Source of the DNA: Echinometra lucunter
Taxonomy: Eukaryota > Echinodermata > Echinoidea > Camarodonta > Echinometridae
Direction: 5' to 3'
DNA: 64,000 nucleotides
Assembly (NCBI GenBank): GCA_029962745.1
Contig: CM057161.1
Location: forward strand, 12,325,187-12,389,186
In this document: piece after piece, positions 49,891 through 62,600 of the stretch
Numbering within the stretch: the first letter of the stretch is position 1
How the letters are laid out: each line of letters begins with the position of its first letter
Translations under genes and position numbers: made by a program
Notes under the pieces: model-generated
The model's input: only the letters and a program-made list of their open reading frames with translations
Databases searched by the model: none
Told to the model about the DNA's origin: nothing

Positions 49891-51068
49891 CCCTGTATAG
49901 GGCATCTACCATCCAAGTTTGGAGTCATCGTTCTAAAGCTATCAACCCCAATAGAAAATTTCCAGGAAAGTTTTAACATTTGACCTCCTTTGACCTTTGA
50001 CCTGCACCCATGACCTTTGACCCCCAAATAGCAATGAGGTCCTTAAAGGGTAATTACCATTCAAGTTTGGTTATGAATGGACTTACGGTTCTAAACTTAC
50101 CAACCCCAGTAGAAATATGCATGAATTGCTTACCATTTGACCTTTGACCTACATACATGACCTTTGACCCTCAAATACCAGTTATGTCCCTGAAAGGCAT
50201 GTACTATCCAAGTTTGGTTACAAATGGATTTATGGTTCTAAATTTACCAACCCCAGTAGAAATATACACAGAAAATATTAACATTTGACCTCATTTGACC
50301 TTTGACCTACATATGTGACCTTTGACTCCCCAATAACTCTGGAGTTTGTGTAAGGCATATACCATCCAAGTTTAGTTACAAACATGTCAATAAGCACAAA
50401 TATAAGCATGGCCTTCTTGGTTTGTAGAGCGAAAATCCACATCTGCACTTTTGTACAGGGCACATGCATGTTAATGCCTTATAGCCTATGGGAATATAAC
50501 ACATGCATATGCAAGAAGAGAAATTTATGAAATATGAGTTTTCAAGTTTGAGACATTATAACTTTAGAACGGAGAATGGTATTGCTTTCTAATTTTCCAC
50601 AGATAATGATTGAATATCAAGAAAGTTTTTTGGAAGGTTTCAAGACAATTCTTAAAATTTTTCTTGATTTATGCTCAATCATGCATTTTGCAAATTTTCA
50701 GTTTTGGGGAAAAAATGTCAAAAAACACAATTTTTGACTAAATATCTGGACCGAATTACTTTGACATTACTCACAAATGGCATCAAACTGTAGGGAATTT
50801 AATTCTCTTTCAGATGAGACCAATTTTGTTGCAATTTGATGTTTCTATCAAATTTTATCTTGAAAAATTCAAATTCCGTTAAAATGGCGGCCATTTTGGA
50901 CGCCATCTTGGATTTGGAAGCTTTCGCTACTAATTTTTTGAGGTAGACCTCTTGAATATTGTGTGTTATGCTTTATGCTTGAAAATGAGCATGGTCTACT
51001 TAGTTTGTACAGATGGTGGAACGAACTCAAAAAATAAGCTAGATATTTGACTTTGGCCCTTCGCTTAT

Positions 51069-52808
51069 CATGCAAAATTCTTCGAGAATACCGTGATATG
51101 GTGTTGACAAAAGAGCAAATTAAACAGGAACTTTCAAACGTAATACAGCACAGTTTCCATAGATATCTTTGTAATTAAACCACCCCCCCCCCCCATGTTG
51201 CTTTCATCTTTTCATCGATCCCTCTTATCTCACATATTTTCGTTCTCTCTCATAAGTACCCTGCACATCTGTATAGTAACATAAAATTACCTTATAAAAT
51301 CTTTTTTTTTTCTGTCTTTCCTCCTCTCCCCTTTTCTCTCCCTCTCTCCTTCATTCTCACTATATAAACAAACCTCTTTTCTTCTTCCCATCTCTCTCTT
51401 TATATGCAAATCAGTCTTCCACAAAGGGTATTTGACATGTACCACCCTCCCCCCCCCCAACACACACCAGGTCATGAGGGTGCTTTTGCATTTTTGAAAT
51501 TGATATTGAAGGATCTGGTGCACATTTTTTGTGGAACCTCCCCCCCCCCCCCCCCCCCACGTACGGGTACTACGGCCTTGACACACACACACACACACAC
51601 ACACAATTGGTAATGGCAAAATCTAATATATTTTTCTTCATGTCACATATTTTTCACATATATTTGCACCACCTGGACTAAGCGGTTGGAGATTCATGTA
51701 TTAACTTTCATTACCATGGCATTTTCCTATGACGTAGTTTCTAAAGTAGAATGACCTGACCCTCACTCTCCTCACAGGGCATCCAACCAAAACACAGTCA
51801 ATTAACATAAACACCATCCAGTCTATAAAATGTATAGTGATTACATTTTTAATATGATATAAAATCACAATTCTTATTACATGTCTGTAGAAGTTGATCA
51901 TAGTATACCAGATATATTTCTTTCATGAATATATTCGGTGTCCAACAAGTAATGCCACTTATATGGATTTACATAGGTTTTGCAAGGCACAAACAGTTAT
52001 AATTTAGACTAATCTCTTTATATGATTTATCATACATATACACCTGTATTGTGTAAATCTACTTACATGTATTTCTAGTACTGTTATGACAGAAAAATTT
52101 GTTATCCTGATAGAAATTGTGGTAGTTCCTTTTGAAAACAATTCAAGTTTATTAGTATTCTGAAGTAAAACATTTAAGCCTGCAATATTCTTAATTGTAG
52201 CACAAACTATTGCAGCACCAAGTGATATAGAGTGAATAAACTGAAATAAAATGGAAATAATACTAAAATACTGAAAAAATTGAGCAGAATGGTACTTTTT
52301 ATTCTATTATGACAGTAGCACAAATAACAGAGAACATATGCTTTTTGATTGCATCAAATACTTTTGATATGATCAAGAAAAGCTAAAATTGGCATAAAAC
52401 CCTCTATTAAGCAGCAGGCAAGGGCTACCCACTGAAATGCATTGCCTGCATAAACGCTTTTTAAAAATTATTGCTATTTTATGAGAAATAAGTAAAATTA
52501 ATTCAAATGAAATGATTTTAAATGATGTTTATTTCAAATCAAAATTGCATTTGGATTTTATTGGCTTATTGTAATTATAATTAATAAAAAAAACAAAAGA
52601 AATAATATGCAATGCTGTAAATTCCCCCTGATTCTTATGCGTACATGCATAATTTACCCATGACAATGGTAATATATTCTGTAATACTCATATCACAGGC
52701 ATATTCGAAAACTTTCTTTACAATCATGTTAAAGTTCCAATAAAACAGAATAATTCACTGGTACATGTTGTCTGATAACTGGAATGACGCAATGAGTGCT
52801 GACAAGAT
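51069..52808. other. intergenic region and inhibitor 3' UTR
   Basis: Contains poly-C tracts at 51182-51194, 51451-51460 and 51541-51559, a (CA)n run at 51581-51604 and AT-rich sequence. Minus-strand AATAAA at about 52557-52562 could end the inhibitor transcript. No exon seen. Confidence 0.5.
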
Positions 52809-52919
52809 TCAACCAACAGAGGGAGCCTTCACAACTTTGCCCGCAGCATCGACCAGAATGCGGACACGGTCTTCACGGAAATCCATAGTCATCATGGAAT
52901 CTTCTGGAATAACTTGAAC
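52809..52919 (-). CDS. protease inhibitor exon 3 (reactive loop)
   Basis: Acceptor GTTGCAG; 36 codons plus TGA (52811-52809). Carries the whole reactive loop and the last strand. Confidence 0.93.
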   Translation of the reverse strand, partial: VQVIPEDSMMTMDFREDRVRILVDAAGKVVKAPSVG

Positions 52920-54674
52920 CTGCAACAAAGATTTAGACATTTGATATGACTATGATGGTTTAAATGAAGTAAGAAATTCATCTAGAAGGTGAATTGAGAA
53001 AAGAGAAACTAAGAATTCAAGTACAAGTAAAATTACAAAATCCTGAGAGCTGGTTTGAATGCATGTAAATTCTCAAGACATCAAATGAAATTTTAACAAA
53101 AATTTGAGAGATGAGCAGTAAGAGACTATACTGAAGATGCAGTATCCATGTCAAGATGTGAATTATGCTTTTCAGTGAACATGATTCCTGACATTACTAA
53201 AATTATTTCAATCAAATCAATTCACATCCATCCTTGAGTGGTTGATTTTCTTTCTCACTTTTCCATCAACCTAGTGAGGCTAATATATGCCTCTCCCTCC
53301 CCCTGTATCTGCCTGGGCTGGGGTTGCTACATGTAGGTCTTCCCAGGGGCTGTGCAGTTATGTACAAGTGAATTAGTGTATGAATAGTTGGAAAGAGTGG
53401 AAAAGAGAGAACTGGGTATTAGATTACAGGATGTGCAGGGTCAAAGGGTATTAACTCAGATTATACTGCAGGGATTTTGAGCTCCTCATGGCATTACAGA
53501 CTTTGCAAATGCAAATGCAATGGATAAGCTGCTTATAAGAGATGTATAACGCTCTTTGTATGTGGAGTTTACTAAGAAAATATCAAATAATAGATACAGG
53601 GTCGTACAAGAAATCCATTAAAGAAAGCTTCCATATGTTTACAGCCTAAAAGATGAGACTCTTTTCTCAAAATAAAAGTGAAAACAAAATAACAAAATAC
53701 ATCATTTGAAGCGTTCTAAGTTTGCTCATCATAAACACTGAGTATGACATGTAAATGCAATATTTCAAATTTGAAAATGAACATATCAATTGTGATCATG
53801 CATTGATCTTGCAGACTAACAGTTTTGTACTTGCACATTCAACATGCCCCCCCCCCAAGAAAAAAAATAAACAAATCAAAATAAAATAGACAAACAGATA
53901 CACATAAGCAACAATAAAAATCTTACCTGTAGTCCAGGTCTATCCTTCAAGATGGCTGCCTTAGCTTCATCTCCAGTCTGTCAATGTATAATAAATGAAA
54001 AACATTTTAAAAACAGTGACATGATACTTTGTATTATAAAATGTGAAGGAGACAGAAGTATATATGAGAAGTGCAAGCTCATAAGCTCAATAAATACATC
54101 TACAATGTATTACTATCATCATTACATTACCAAACCATAAAAGAAAAAGCAATTGCACTGGGTACTCACAAAATCATACTGTGGATTAACATCTGCATTA
54201 GGCCTACCAAAAACAAAGCAAAGTATTTTTGGTTCCTCTTCGTATTTAATCATTTGTCATAACTAAGTCACACCGGGTATTCCTACAAACATCTGTAACC
54301 ATCATTACTCCCCCCCCCCCCCCCCCACTCTCCCATGATAAAGAGGCTTTGATCTGCCACCATGGCACCATGTTTTGTGACTATTGTACACATGCACACT
54401 TTGGTTTGTACATGTACAAACCAAAGAAATATGTACTTCAAACTGTCCTTTATGCAGCTTTTACAAGCATCATCAAGCTAGTACAAGTAAAAGAAATTGA
54501 GAAAAACCAACCTTTCCTAACAGTTCAGGCCATTTTCTCTTCTGGTCTGCCATGTTATTCGACCTCTTTGCACTAGCTGGAATGACAAGGAAAGACGACA
54601 GGAAGAGGACCGACAGCAGCGTGAACAGAGTTACTCCTCTCATCTGGTTTTATGACTCTCTATCACGTGTGCTA
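52809..54674 (-). CDS. secreted serine protease inhibitor, potato inhibitor I (eglin/CI-2) family, complete
   Basis: Three coding exons (54512-54643, 53927-53977, 52809-52919; minus strand) give 97 residues with all junctions in phase 0. Residues 1-25 are a signal peptide (MRGVTLFTLLSVLFLSSFLV..ASA), so the protein is secreted. The mature part has the family core: WPELLGK at 38-44, EAKAAILKDRPG in the helix, VQVIP at 62-66, then the inhibitory loop TMDFREDRVR. By alignment with eglin c (Leu-Asp) and CI-2 (Met-Glu), P1 is Met73 and P1' Asp74; Arg79 and Arg81 match the loop-bracing arginines. The C-terminal PSVG is also typical. There is no cysteine in the mature protein, as in CI-2. Met at P1 predicts inhibition of chymotrypsin-, elastase- or subtilisin-like proteases; the target is unknown. 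Confidence 0.93.
52920..53926 (-). other. protease inhibitor intron 2
   Basis: AT-rich, non-coding; nothing recognised apart from a short poly-C at about 53847. Confidence 0.6.
53927..53977 (-). CDS. protease inhibitor exon 2
   Basis: 51-nt microexon-like piece, acceptor ATTGACAG, donor GTAAGA, encoding TGDEAKAAILKDRPGLQ (the helix of the fold). Confidence 0.92.
53978..54511 (-). other. protease inhibitor intron 1
   Basis: Non-coding, with poly-C at 54310-54326. Confidence 0.6.
54512..54674 (-). CDS. protease inhibitor exon 1 (signal peptide and WPELLGK)
   Basis: ATG at 54643-54641; donor GTTGGT at 54511-54506. The 54644-54674 part is 5' UTR following an acceptor TTATTCCAG, so a non-coding first exon lies further upstream (candidate at 58916). 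Confidence 0.9.
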
Positions 54675-57600
54675 CTGGAATAAAGCCATAAAGACATATC
54701 AGTTCAATTGTTAGGTGTAGGCTTAAGTTAACAACAATCTGTGAGCAATGAAGTGTGGGAACCTGAAGAGGCACAATGGGAGGTTTACAGCATATTTATG
54801 GAGATTTTGCTCATCATAAAAGTTAGTGTAAAGTGCTGGTAGGTCCAAAAATTAATTTGGTAGAATTTCTTTGACTTAGTTGATAAACTGCAATACAATT
54901 GCAAATTAACCAATGCTGATATTGTGAACCATTGTAGCTGATTTTTTTTCCCTTTCCCTGCATATTTTAGCACTTGCCCAATTCTCATGACTCTAATTTG
55001 GCAGGCTTTCAACCAGCAAAACATACATCACTAAGCAAAACAATGAAATCATTGTAAACAGTATTTCATATATTCCACAAAAAAACAAATACACAAACTG
55101 GGCTTCACATAAACAATCATCTACTTAGTATATTCATCATACATGTATAATGCTTCCTTAAACTCACTTTATTGCTAAAAAAAAGATAAGAAGAAGAAAA
55201 AGTTGCAATCACATGATCACAAATTTCACTTGCCAACTCATGTTTCAAAAGACTTTCATTTGATCAATTGGATTTGTAAAATCCTCATCACAAAAACTGT
55301 CAACAGGTTATTTGTAAATCTGCACAAATAATTAACAATATGTTGGTTGACAAGAAAGGGAGGGAGGAAGATAGAGAGAGAGAGAAAGGGGATAACAAGA
55401 GATGAGAGAAAGACAGAAAGAACGTGTAAACAAAAAGGCTGAGGGAGATAGAGGAGAGAGGAAAAGAAAGAGGGGGGCGGAGAAAAATTCAACAATAATT
55501 ATATTGGTTAATCTACAATATAGTCAATATGAAAAGATAAAACCTTTATTTCTGCCATGAATACAGAGTCCATTCAATTGATGATTAACTTGATGTATAC
55601 ACATGCAGTCACTCTAGTCATACAAACCAGAAATACATGTACATGTACCTGTCGGCCATGGTGTGACTGTAAATATTGCATGCATGTATCAATGGATGAA
55701 AAGAAAACCGAAACTATGAATATACAATCAAGACTATGTCCAGGGATCAAAACTGACAAACTGGTTGGTCTCACATGACTCATGTATAATGTTAAAGCCT
55801 AAAGTACTATCAAATATTTTACAATCTAATATTCAGATGATGAAATATCCATAAATAAAACATACGAGACATCACAGTATCTAAAGAAAAATATGGGTAA
55901 ATATTTGAAATTGTAACTTAATCATCAAATTTGTAGAAACCTGCTTTAAAAAAATAAAGAATTATTCCCCTACCAACCATTAGTGCAAGTGTCCTCACCT
56001 CAAAACTAAGCAAACATATAATGCATACTGTACATCAAGATGTCAGATTGTTAATGGTCCCCCCCCCCCCCAGTGGCAAGATTGACGAACTATTTTACTG
56101 CAAAAGTATAATTCCAATTTTACTTTGTCTAATTTCAAAAAAATGTTTGGTGACCCAAATGATAAATCTATATCTTACTTATTTTTATTGTTTAGGTATT
56201 TAATCTTTATTTGTAAATTTAACAAAGTTGTACCAAATTTTGGTGCATTCAGATCCTTTGTTAAGAAGCAAAAGGAAACTGAGCATTATTAGAAAAAAAA
56301 AAAAACGAACAAAAACCTCCCTGCTCATTTTAAGAAATGGAGATTTTAAATTTAAGTTTAGTTTTTTCCTTATATAATATTGTAGATTTTCATTTACTCT
56401 TATCCTGTTTACTTCATGATTCTCAATTTCTCCATTGGGTATAATATATGCCATCAGAGTTCTGACCCCATGCTGTGTTCAAAAGTGGTCTATTTATTTG
56501 AATTTATTTGGAATACATCTGGTCAGCTACAGGTTGTTTCGGGCCAGAACTTTCATTCTACTAGAACAGTGTGTAAAAGCATCTCTTCTTGAAGGTGTCT
56601 CATTTTCTGTTGTCAAGAACTCTAATATGAGTGAGATAAATTTTCTGCCTTTCCTCCTTGTTGTTGTTGTTTTTTTCTTCTTCTTTTTTTCTTGAATGGT
56701 TGTATAATCGGCTGGAAATATTGCAATTGCTGTTTGATCTGTTATTTATATGTTCATATTGTGTTTTTATTGACCTAATAAAACATACTTACCAAAAAAA
56801 AAAAAAAAAAGTGGGTCAAGGGTCTGCTTTCAAAGTGAATGATCATTTTTCTCATATGCTCCCATATCAAAAACATGTAATCTTTTTTTTTTTTAATTTC
56901 CTGTTCTTGTATCTGCATTTTCCATATGTCTGTCACCATTTTATCTGGTTGCTGACCTGTCAATTTATTGTCTCAACACAGTGATGGATTATCATTGGTA
57001 AAGTTTTGAAATGTGATGGTATAGTTTGAAGCAATTTCTTGACAATCCTTGTAATAAACGGAAAGTGGTCAGAGAAAGAGCCTGTCCTACTGCAACCATG
57101 ATAATTTTTTGTTCAAAAATTTAATTCAAATCTGTAATCTAAATGCAATTATTCATGCAAATGAATAAACAGAAATTACCATTTCAAAGCAAAAAGGAAA
57201 AAAGAAAACAAACATCTAAATCAGCTATATTTCATTTTCTTCTTCCCAACCTAAATCATATAAAGTACATGTAGTACCGATATAAATAAATAAACCGATA
57301 TAAAGGTCATGTTGTATATGGTTAATATCTATTTGATCACTTTTAAAAAACGCCCCTTCTCATTTGATTGATACCCTTCCTACAAATCGTGCCTAATATC
57401 ATGCGTTTCATTACACTGACATTCGATACCCTGATCCTGTTACAGATGATTTATCATGCATGTATACATGTACATCTGCCTGCATTTTGTGCTTCTGTCC
57501 ATGTACATGTAAGCTACTTTGACCTCTACTCTGATTTAATTCTGTTAATCTTGTTGAAGAGATTCAGCTTTAAAATAGCTTTCTGCTCTCCTAACAAATT

Positions 57601-58915
57601 ACATTTGAACAAAAAAAAAACTACCAAAAGCTTACAATGACTGGCAAGGTTGACTCATACTGTTACAAAATATCCTTAGTAATTCATCTAAAACTGTTCA
57701 TATTCCATAGTCATTTCACTGACATATTCTTAAATACCACTTCAAAAAAATTGCATTCCTCTTCTGAACAAGGAAGAGATTATAATAACAAGATCTTCAT
57801 ATATAGGGATATTGATCATGACAGCTAAAAAAAAAAAAAAGAAGAAAAAAGAACTGTAGATCAAATGCTAAACAGATCTTCACAATGAAACCTTACACTC
57901 TCTATCACACAGAATATTACACAATATATATGAATAAACATCATGTGTGCTAGAAATCCAGTGGATAAAAGAAAGAAGAAGAAAAAAAAATCTTCAAGAA
58001 AATCAAGTACACATTATTTTCATACAAAAGAAAATTTGACACAAGTACATGTACCGTACTTAACTACATTGTCTTAACAGTTAACTTCTTGAATAAACAT
58101 TGAAGACAAATCAGTAAGGCAGCTGGCAGACCCACCCACACTAAACACTAGACAAAAAAAAGAAGAAAAAAAAAATCAGTCTATTTCGTTCGTGGATATG
58201 TTCTGCTGAGACTGTGTCTGGCTTCAAAGAATCCCTCTCTCTTGGAGGAGAGCCTCAAAACTCAGAAAATGTTATTGTTATGAAAATCCTCCTAACAGAC
58301 AAATTTTTCTAACTAAAAACCAAATTTATTTGCTCTGATTTGTCAACAATCATTCCAAATTCTGAAGAAAGAAAAGTTATAGCTTCTTATATTAGACCTA
58401 CATTGTATTCATACAAACTTCTTCTGGTGAAAAAATACAATCAAACAGAATTTATCAATTTTTAGAGTAGCAGATCCGAGTTGCATGTTGCACAAAACTT
58501 AACATGATTGATAATGATTGGCTTACAATCATAAAAAAACAAGCAACTAAGTTACACAGTTCTACAACAAATACAAAAAAAAAACCCAATATAACAAATA
58601 CCACAACAAAAAAAAAAAAAAAATATACTGGTATAGATCTACTTTATAAAAGGCACAAGCACAAGCTCAATCAAATAAAAACTTGGGCCCAACCACATGT
58701 ACAGGCGGGTCAAGCCGGGGCAATGCCGGGGCCCGTACGTGATACCTGGCGCTAAACTAAGAAATTACCAATGATTTAACTTAACTTTAAGCGTTAAATA
58801 ACGTTGTAAAGAAGATTGTAAAATGAAGCCGTCAGACTCTGAGTCCCAATCATATAGCATTCTAATAATATTGGTTTCATCACTACTGATACTAGCTAGA
58901 ATTATTTATACTCAC
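54675..58915 (-). other. probable long 5' UTR intron of the protease inhibitor
   Basis: No exon recognised on either strand. Contains purine-rich simple sequence at 55360-55485, poly-C at 56059-56071, a retrotransposed-looking poly-A tail at 56777-56810 and several A-runs. Its identity as one intron depends on the inferred non-coding exon at 58916. Confidence 0.45.
56440..56810 (+). mobile_element. possible retrotransposed 3' end with poly-A tail
   Basis: AATAAA at about 56777-56782, then 10 bases on CC and a run of 17-18 A (56793-56810), which looks like the genomic footprint of a polyadenylated RNA inserted in plus orientation. The upstream sequence has no recognisable protein and its left limit is unclear. 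Confidence 0.4.
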
Positions 58916-59210
58916 ATCTTCACAGCTGATGAGGTTTGCTTTGAAAATTGTGGTGAACCTGTATAGGAGCCTACGTGATGTGATGTGGTGAACGATTCTG
59001 TACGCGCGTGCTATATTAAAGCTAGCTAGCTAACCGCAAAATCCAAACCCACTTCCGCGTTATTACGTAATCAGCAAGCATCAAACACTACAGTCGAGAC
59101 ACGTTTGGAACTAAGTTGAGCTGCACAATAAATGATTACTTAGTGTTCATTAATTCTGAACTTGATGGATAATGCGTGCTGAATTAGAAAGAGATGGTTG
59201 TAACAAAGGT
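58916..59210. promoter_or_regulatory. divergent promoter: inhibitor (minus) and DUF229 gene (plus)
   Basis: A minus-strand donor GAAGAT/GTGAGT (gt at 58915-58914) and a plus-strand donor AACAAAG/GTAAGG (gt at 59209-59210) face away from each other, as expected for two non-coding first exons. Between them lie ACTTCCG (ETS-like, 59051) and the perfect palindrome ATTACGTAAT at 59062-59071 (PAR/C/EBP-type bZIP site). Transcription starts are inferred. Confidence 0.45.
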
Positions 59211-59409
59211 AAGGACTAAGGACAAGGTTCTAACGCATTTCCATTGATTTTAATATGTTCAGCCTCTCCATAACTTTTACACAAAGTTTAGCTACATGGA
59301 CATATGATTAGATTCTTATAGCTCCTACTAGACCCTAGTTAAAAAATAATTACAGTTTGTTTTAGGGGAGACTTACTAGTTAATTTTTTGTGCACAGTTT
59401 AGATAACAC

Positions 59410-59530
59410 ATATAGCAATCTAGTCCTGACACTTCACCTAATTTTATGGTATTTACCATCCACCAACATCATCTACCTGAGCATTAGATCACAGCTAGTA
59501 CCTAATCAGGTTCATTTCAATTATATCATG
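59410..59530 (+). pseudogene. decayed copy of the DUF229 gene first coding exon
   Basis: AGCAATCTAGTCCTGACACT and what follows align with 59829 onward in the real exon: translated, LVLTLHLILW..STNIIYLSIRSQLVPNQVHFNY against LVLTLQLTLW..SNNITVYLSSGSKLAQNQIDFNN. No ATG opens the frame, a short deletion lies after LILW and similarity fades at both ends. It lies about 380 bp upstream of the functional exon. Relic of a local duplication. Confidence 0.75.
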
Positions 59531-59609
59531 TATATAGTCTTTCAAAATAATTGTAAGAAGTGTTATTTTTCATTCAGTGGTAAATCTAATTTTTTCTTTC
59601 TTTTTGCAG

Positions 59610-62600
59610 GTTTTGGTGACATCTGGAGCAACATGATATAAAGAAAGAAAAACCCTGAAACACTACTGCCAAACATTTTGTTTAATCTTACAATGGCTAT
59701 CTTCATGCAAGATAGATCACAGGAAGAGTAGGTACCTCTCTTGTGATTTTTATGCAGTTAGTTATACCCAAGTGACCCTAACGGGAAAATGAAGTTCATA
59801 TGTCTACCATCGCGACACCACATCCTGATAGCAATTCTTCTTGTCCTGACACTTCAGCTAACCCTGTGGATATTTGTGGCCTTTAAGCCATCCAACAACA
59901 TCACCGTCTACTTGAGCAGTGGATCAAAGCTAGCTCAGAACCAGATAGATTTCAATAATGCAATCGTGCTTGATACAAAAGGAGAACATCGCATCAGGGA
60001 TCGAGGTAACAGGACTTATGGAAGGAGACAGGAGATGAGACATGCTAAAGGTGGTTTTCTAGCCAAGTTAAATGCCTTGAAGCAAGAGAAGATAGAAGGT
60101 GGAGAGCAGGAGATTGCTTCAAAGTCTTATCTGATGAAGAATGGTAAGTCTGTCCGACAACACTTCCAGAATTGAGAAAGGTCATTCCCTCAAATCATTG
60201 AGAAAAGCCCAATTATAGATCTTTGGTTATATGAAAATTTTTGTGCATTTTCTGAATTTGTGAAGGCTCGTAATTATATAAAATATGTTAATCATGAACA
60301 GAAATATGAATAATCATTAGGAAGCTGGGGGGTGTTTCATAAAGCTGTTCGTAAGTTACGAACGACTTTACGAACGACTGGTGATACCTTCTTGGGTGCT
60401 AAGCAGATTCTCATTCATTTACATGTAGCACAAGAAGGTATCACCAGTCATGCGTAAAGTCGTTCATAACTTACGAACAGCATTATGAACACCCCCCAGG
60501 AGGGCAATTTATTTCTCTATAGAATTGTGAGTCCTTTCCTTTCCAGGTAAAGCTGTAAATTCATTGTAATAACATGAGTATGATAAAATTTTATATTCAT
60601 TTTTCTCAAAGAGTGTGTTTGAAATGCCTGTATGAGAGGGTTGATGACATTATAGTGCCATCAACCATCATTCTCAACTTACACATTTTGTGATAATTCA
60701 TGTATTTGTTTTCTTCTGCTTATTATTCAGAAACAAACCCAGTTCTTCTTGAAAGAGCAAAGCTTATTCAATCACCTTGGTCAGAAGAAACAAGACAGAG
60801 ATTGCGGAGGAACCTTCAACCAAGTCTCTTTACAGAGAACCTCTCTTCAGTGAGCGACAGCTGCTGTTCTATAGCTGAAGTTGAAGCACCACCGTCTCTG
60901 TGTCGTCACTATGACTGGGAGTGTAGACATAGTCCCACCTATACGCAACATCATAGACATAATAGGTGAAAAACTAAATTTTTAAGAAAATAAGGATTAA
61001 CGTTAACCGATCCAAATCAATCCTTTTTTCATATATAGAATTTTAAGAATTTGGCTCCTTTCTTAATTTTCCTGAGTGTTCTCTCTTCCCTACTTTTTAC
61101 AAACTCCTGGAGCTTGTCTTGCAGCGTTACGATATCCAGATTGTATTATTTTACATCATGTGATATAAGTACATGTATGCAGTACAAAGTATATACCACA
61201 TGAAAGTTTTGTTAAGATGATCACTGAAAACTAGTTAGACGCATCAAGCCTGATCTATTCTTAACCCATTAGCTTCTTGAAACAGATGGCCCCTGTATTA
61301 AACATATGGGAGTGAATGAATTCAGTGATCCACACGAACAGTTTCACCAAGAATAGTAGGGAACGGGAGCAGTGAATGTCATGTATACATGGACAGATTC
61401 TTAAGTGCTTCCTATGGTAGTTCCTGCTTTAGGACTGAATGAAATGTTTCTCTCCATGTTAGAACCCTGACAGTCAGCTGCCCTGGAGAATTCCGCATAG
61501 ACTGGTACTTTGAACGAGATGGGGGCCTCACCAGTGATGCCATGAAGAATTATACCAATCAGTACTTAGCTTGGAGTCATGTGACTAAACCTATCAACAT
61601 ACCATTCCAAACCCAGTATGCTGATGTTCTGTGCAGAATTGACACAGAGGACGGGTAAGAACTTAACCTGTTGATAACTAAATTCTCGAATACCCATAGA
61701 CTTAATACAGGGACCAACCGGTTCCAGTAGGCAACAGGTTAAAGAGCATGAGATCTTTTAAGGCATTTATTTATGAAAAAATGCTCCCAAGGATGAAAAA
61801 TCATTGAATGGTTACTTCAAATATCTAACAGACTGTAAGCTATGCTTAAAACTGCATCATGCTTTAGTGTAGGTGCCAAACAAAATTGATAGATTCATCA
61901 GTGAATGCAATTTGAATTCACTGTGAATACATGTAGCTTTCAGGCGAGAAGAAAAACAAAATAATCCGACATTTACATCTCAGTTCATTTATTACTGGTA
62001 CTTTAATGCTTTCTTTATGGTATCATGATTATTTTGATATATATCATGTTTCAAGAAGTGTATGATTACTTCATTGTTACTCTTTTCTTTCTCTTCTTTA
62101 AAACAGCCCCAAGATTCACCACAACTACCGAACTCAATTTCTTCCTAACACAAAGTCTGTTGTCAAACAAAAGAAAATCTTCAATGGAAAGGTAAAGGTA
62201 GAACCATCTTTGCTTTGCCCTCATATGTAGAATCAGAGGGTAATTTGTTTTTGATTGATTCAGAAATGTGTTGTATTTGACGGAAAGAGAAATTCACAGT
62301 GATCCATTACCAGGAATACCAAATGTATATCAGTATCACTGAGAATTGAGCACTATGAAAATTAAACATTATGTAGGCAAAATGAGAACAGTGGAATCAA
62401 CTCATTGCCATACTTGTGTGAGGAAATGATAGAGCCAATTATCAGGAAAGTACATCTCTGCAACAGTTTTACCACTATCCACCAGTCCTTTCAGGGCCCC
62501 ATTTCATAAAACTTGTTATCAATAACAATTGCCACATTTCTATGACTAATTTGCTTTCAGCCAATCATATGCAAGGATTTCAGTAGATTATAACAGTTAT

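Larger units (their letters stand above)
46772..51068. mobile_element. large foldback-type element with ~1.17 kb inverted arms
   Basis: Arm 46772-47933 is inverted at 49891-51068, with high but imperfect identity and small unmatched patches near the outer ends. The outer ends read ATAAGCG.AGGGCCAAA. Each arm has an outer unique part (with the palindrome CAAAATGGCCGCCATTTTG) and an inner part made of about three to four diverged tandem units of roughly 140-165 bp with ACTTGGATGGTAGATGCC and AGGTCAAAGGTCA. The 2 kb centre has no recognisable protein. Target duplication not resolved. Confidence 0.85.
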
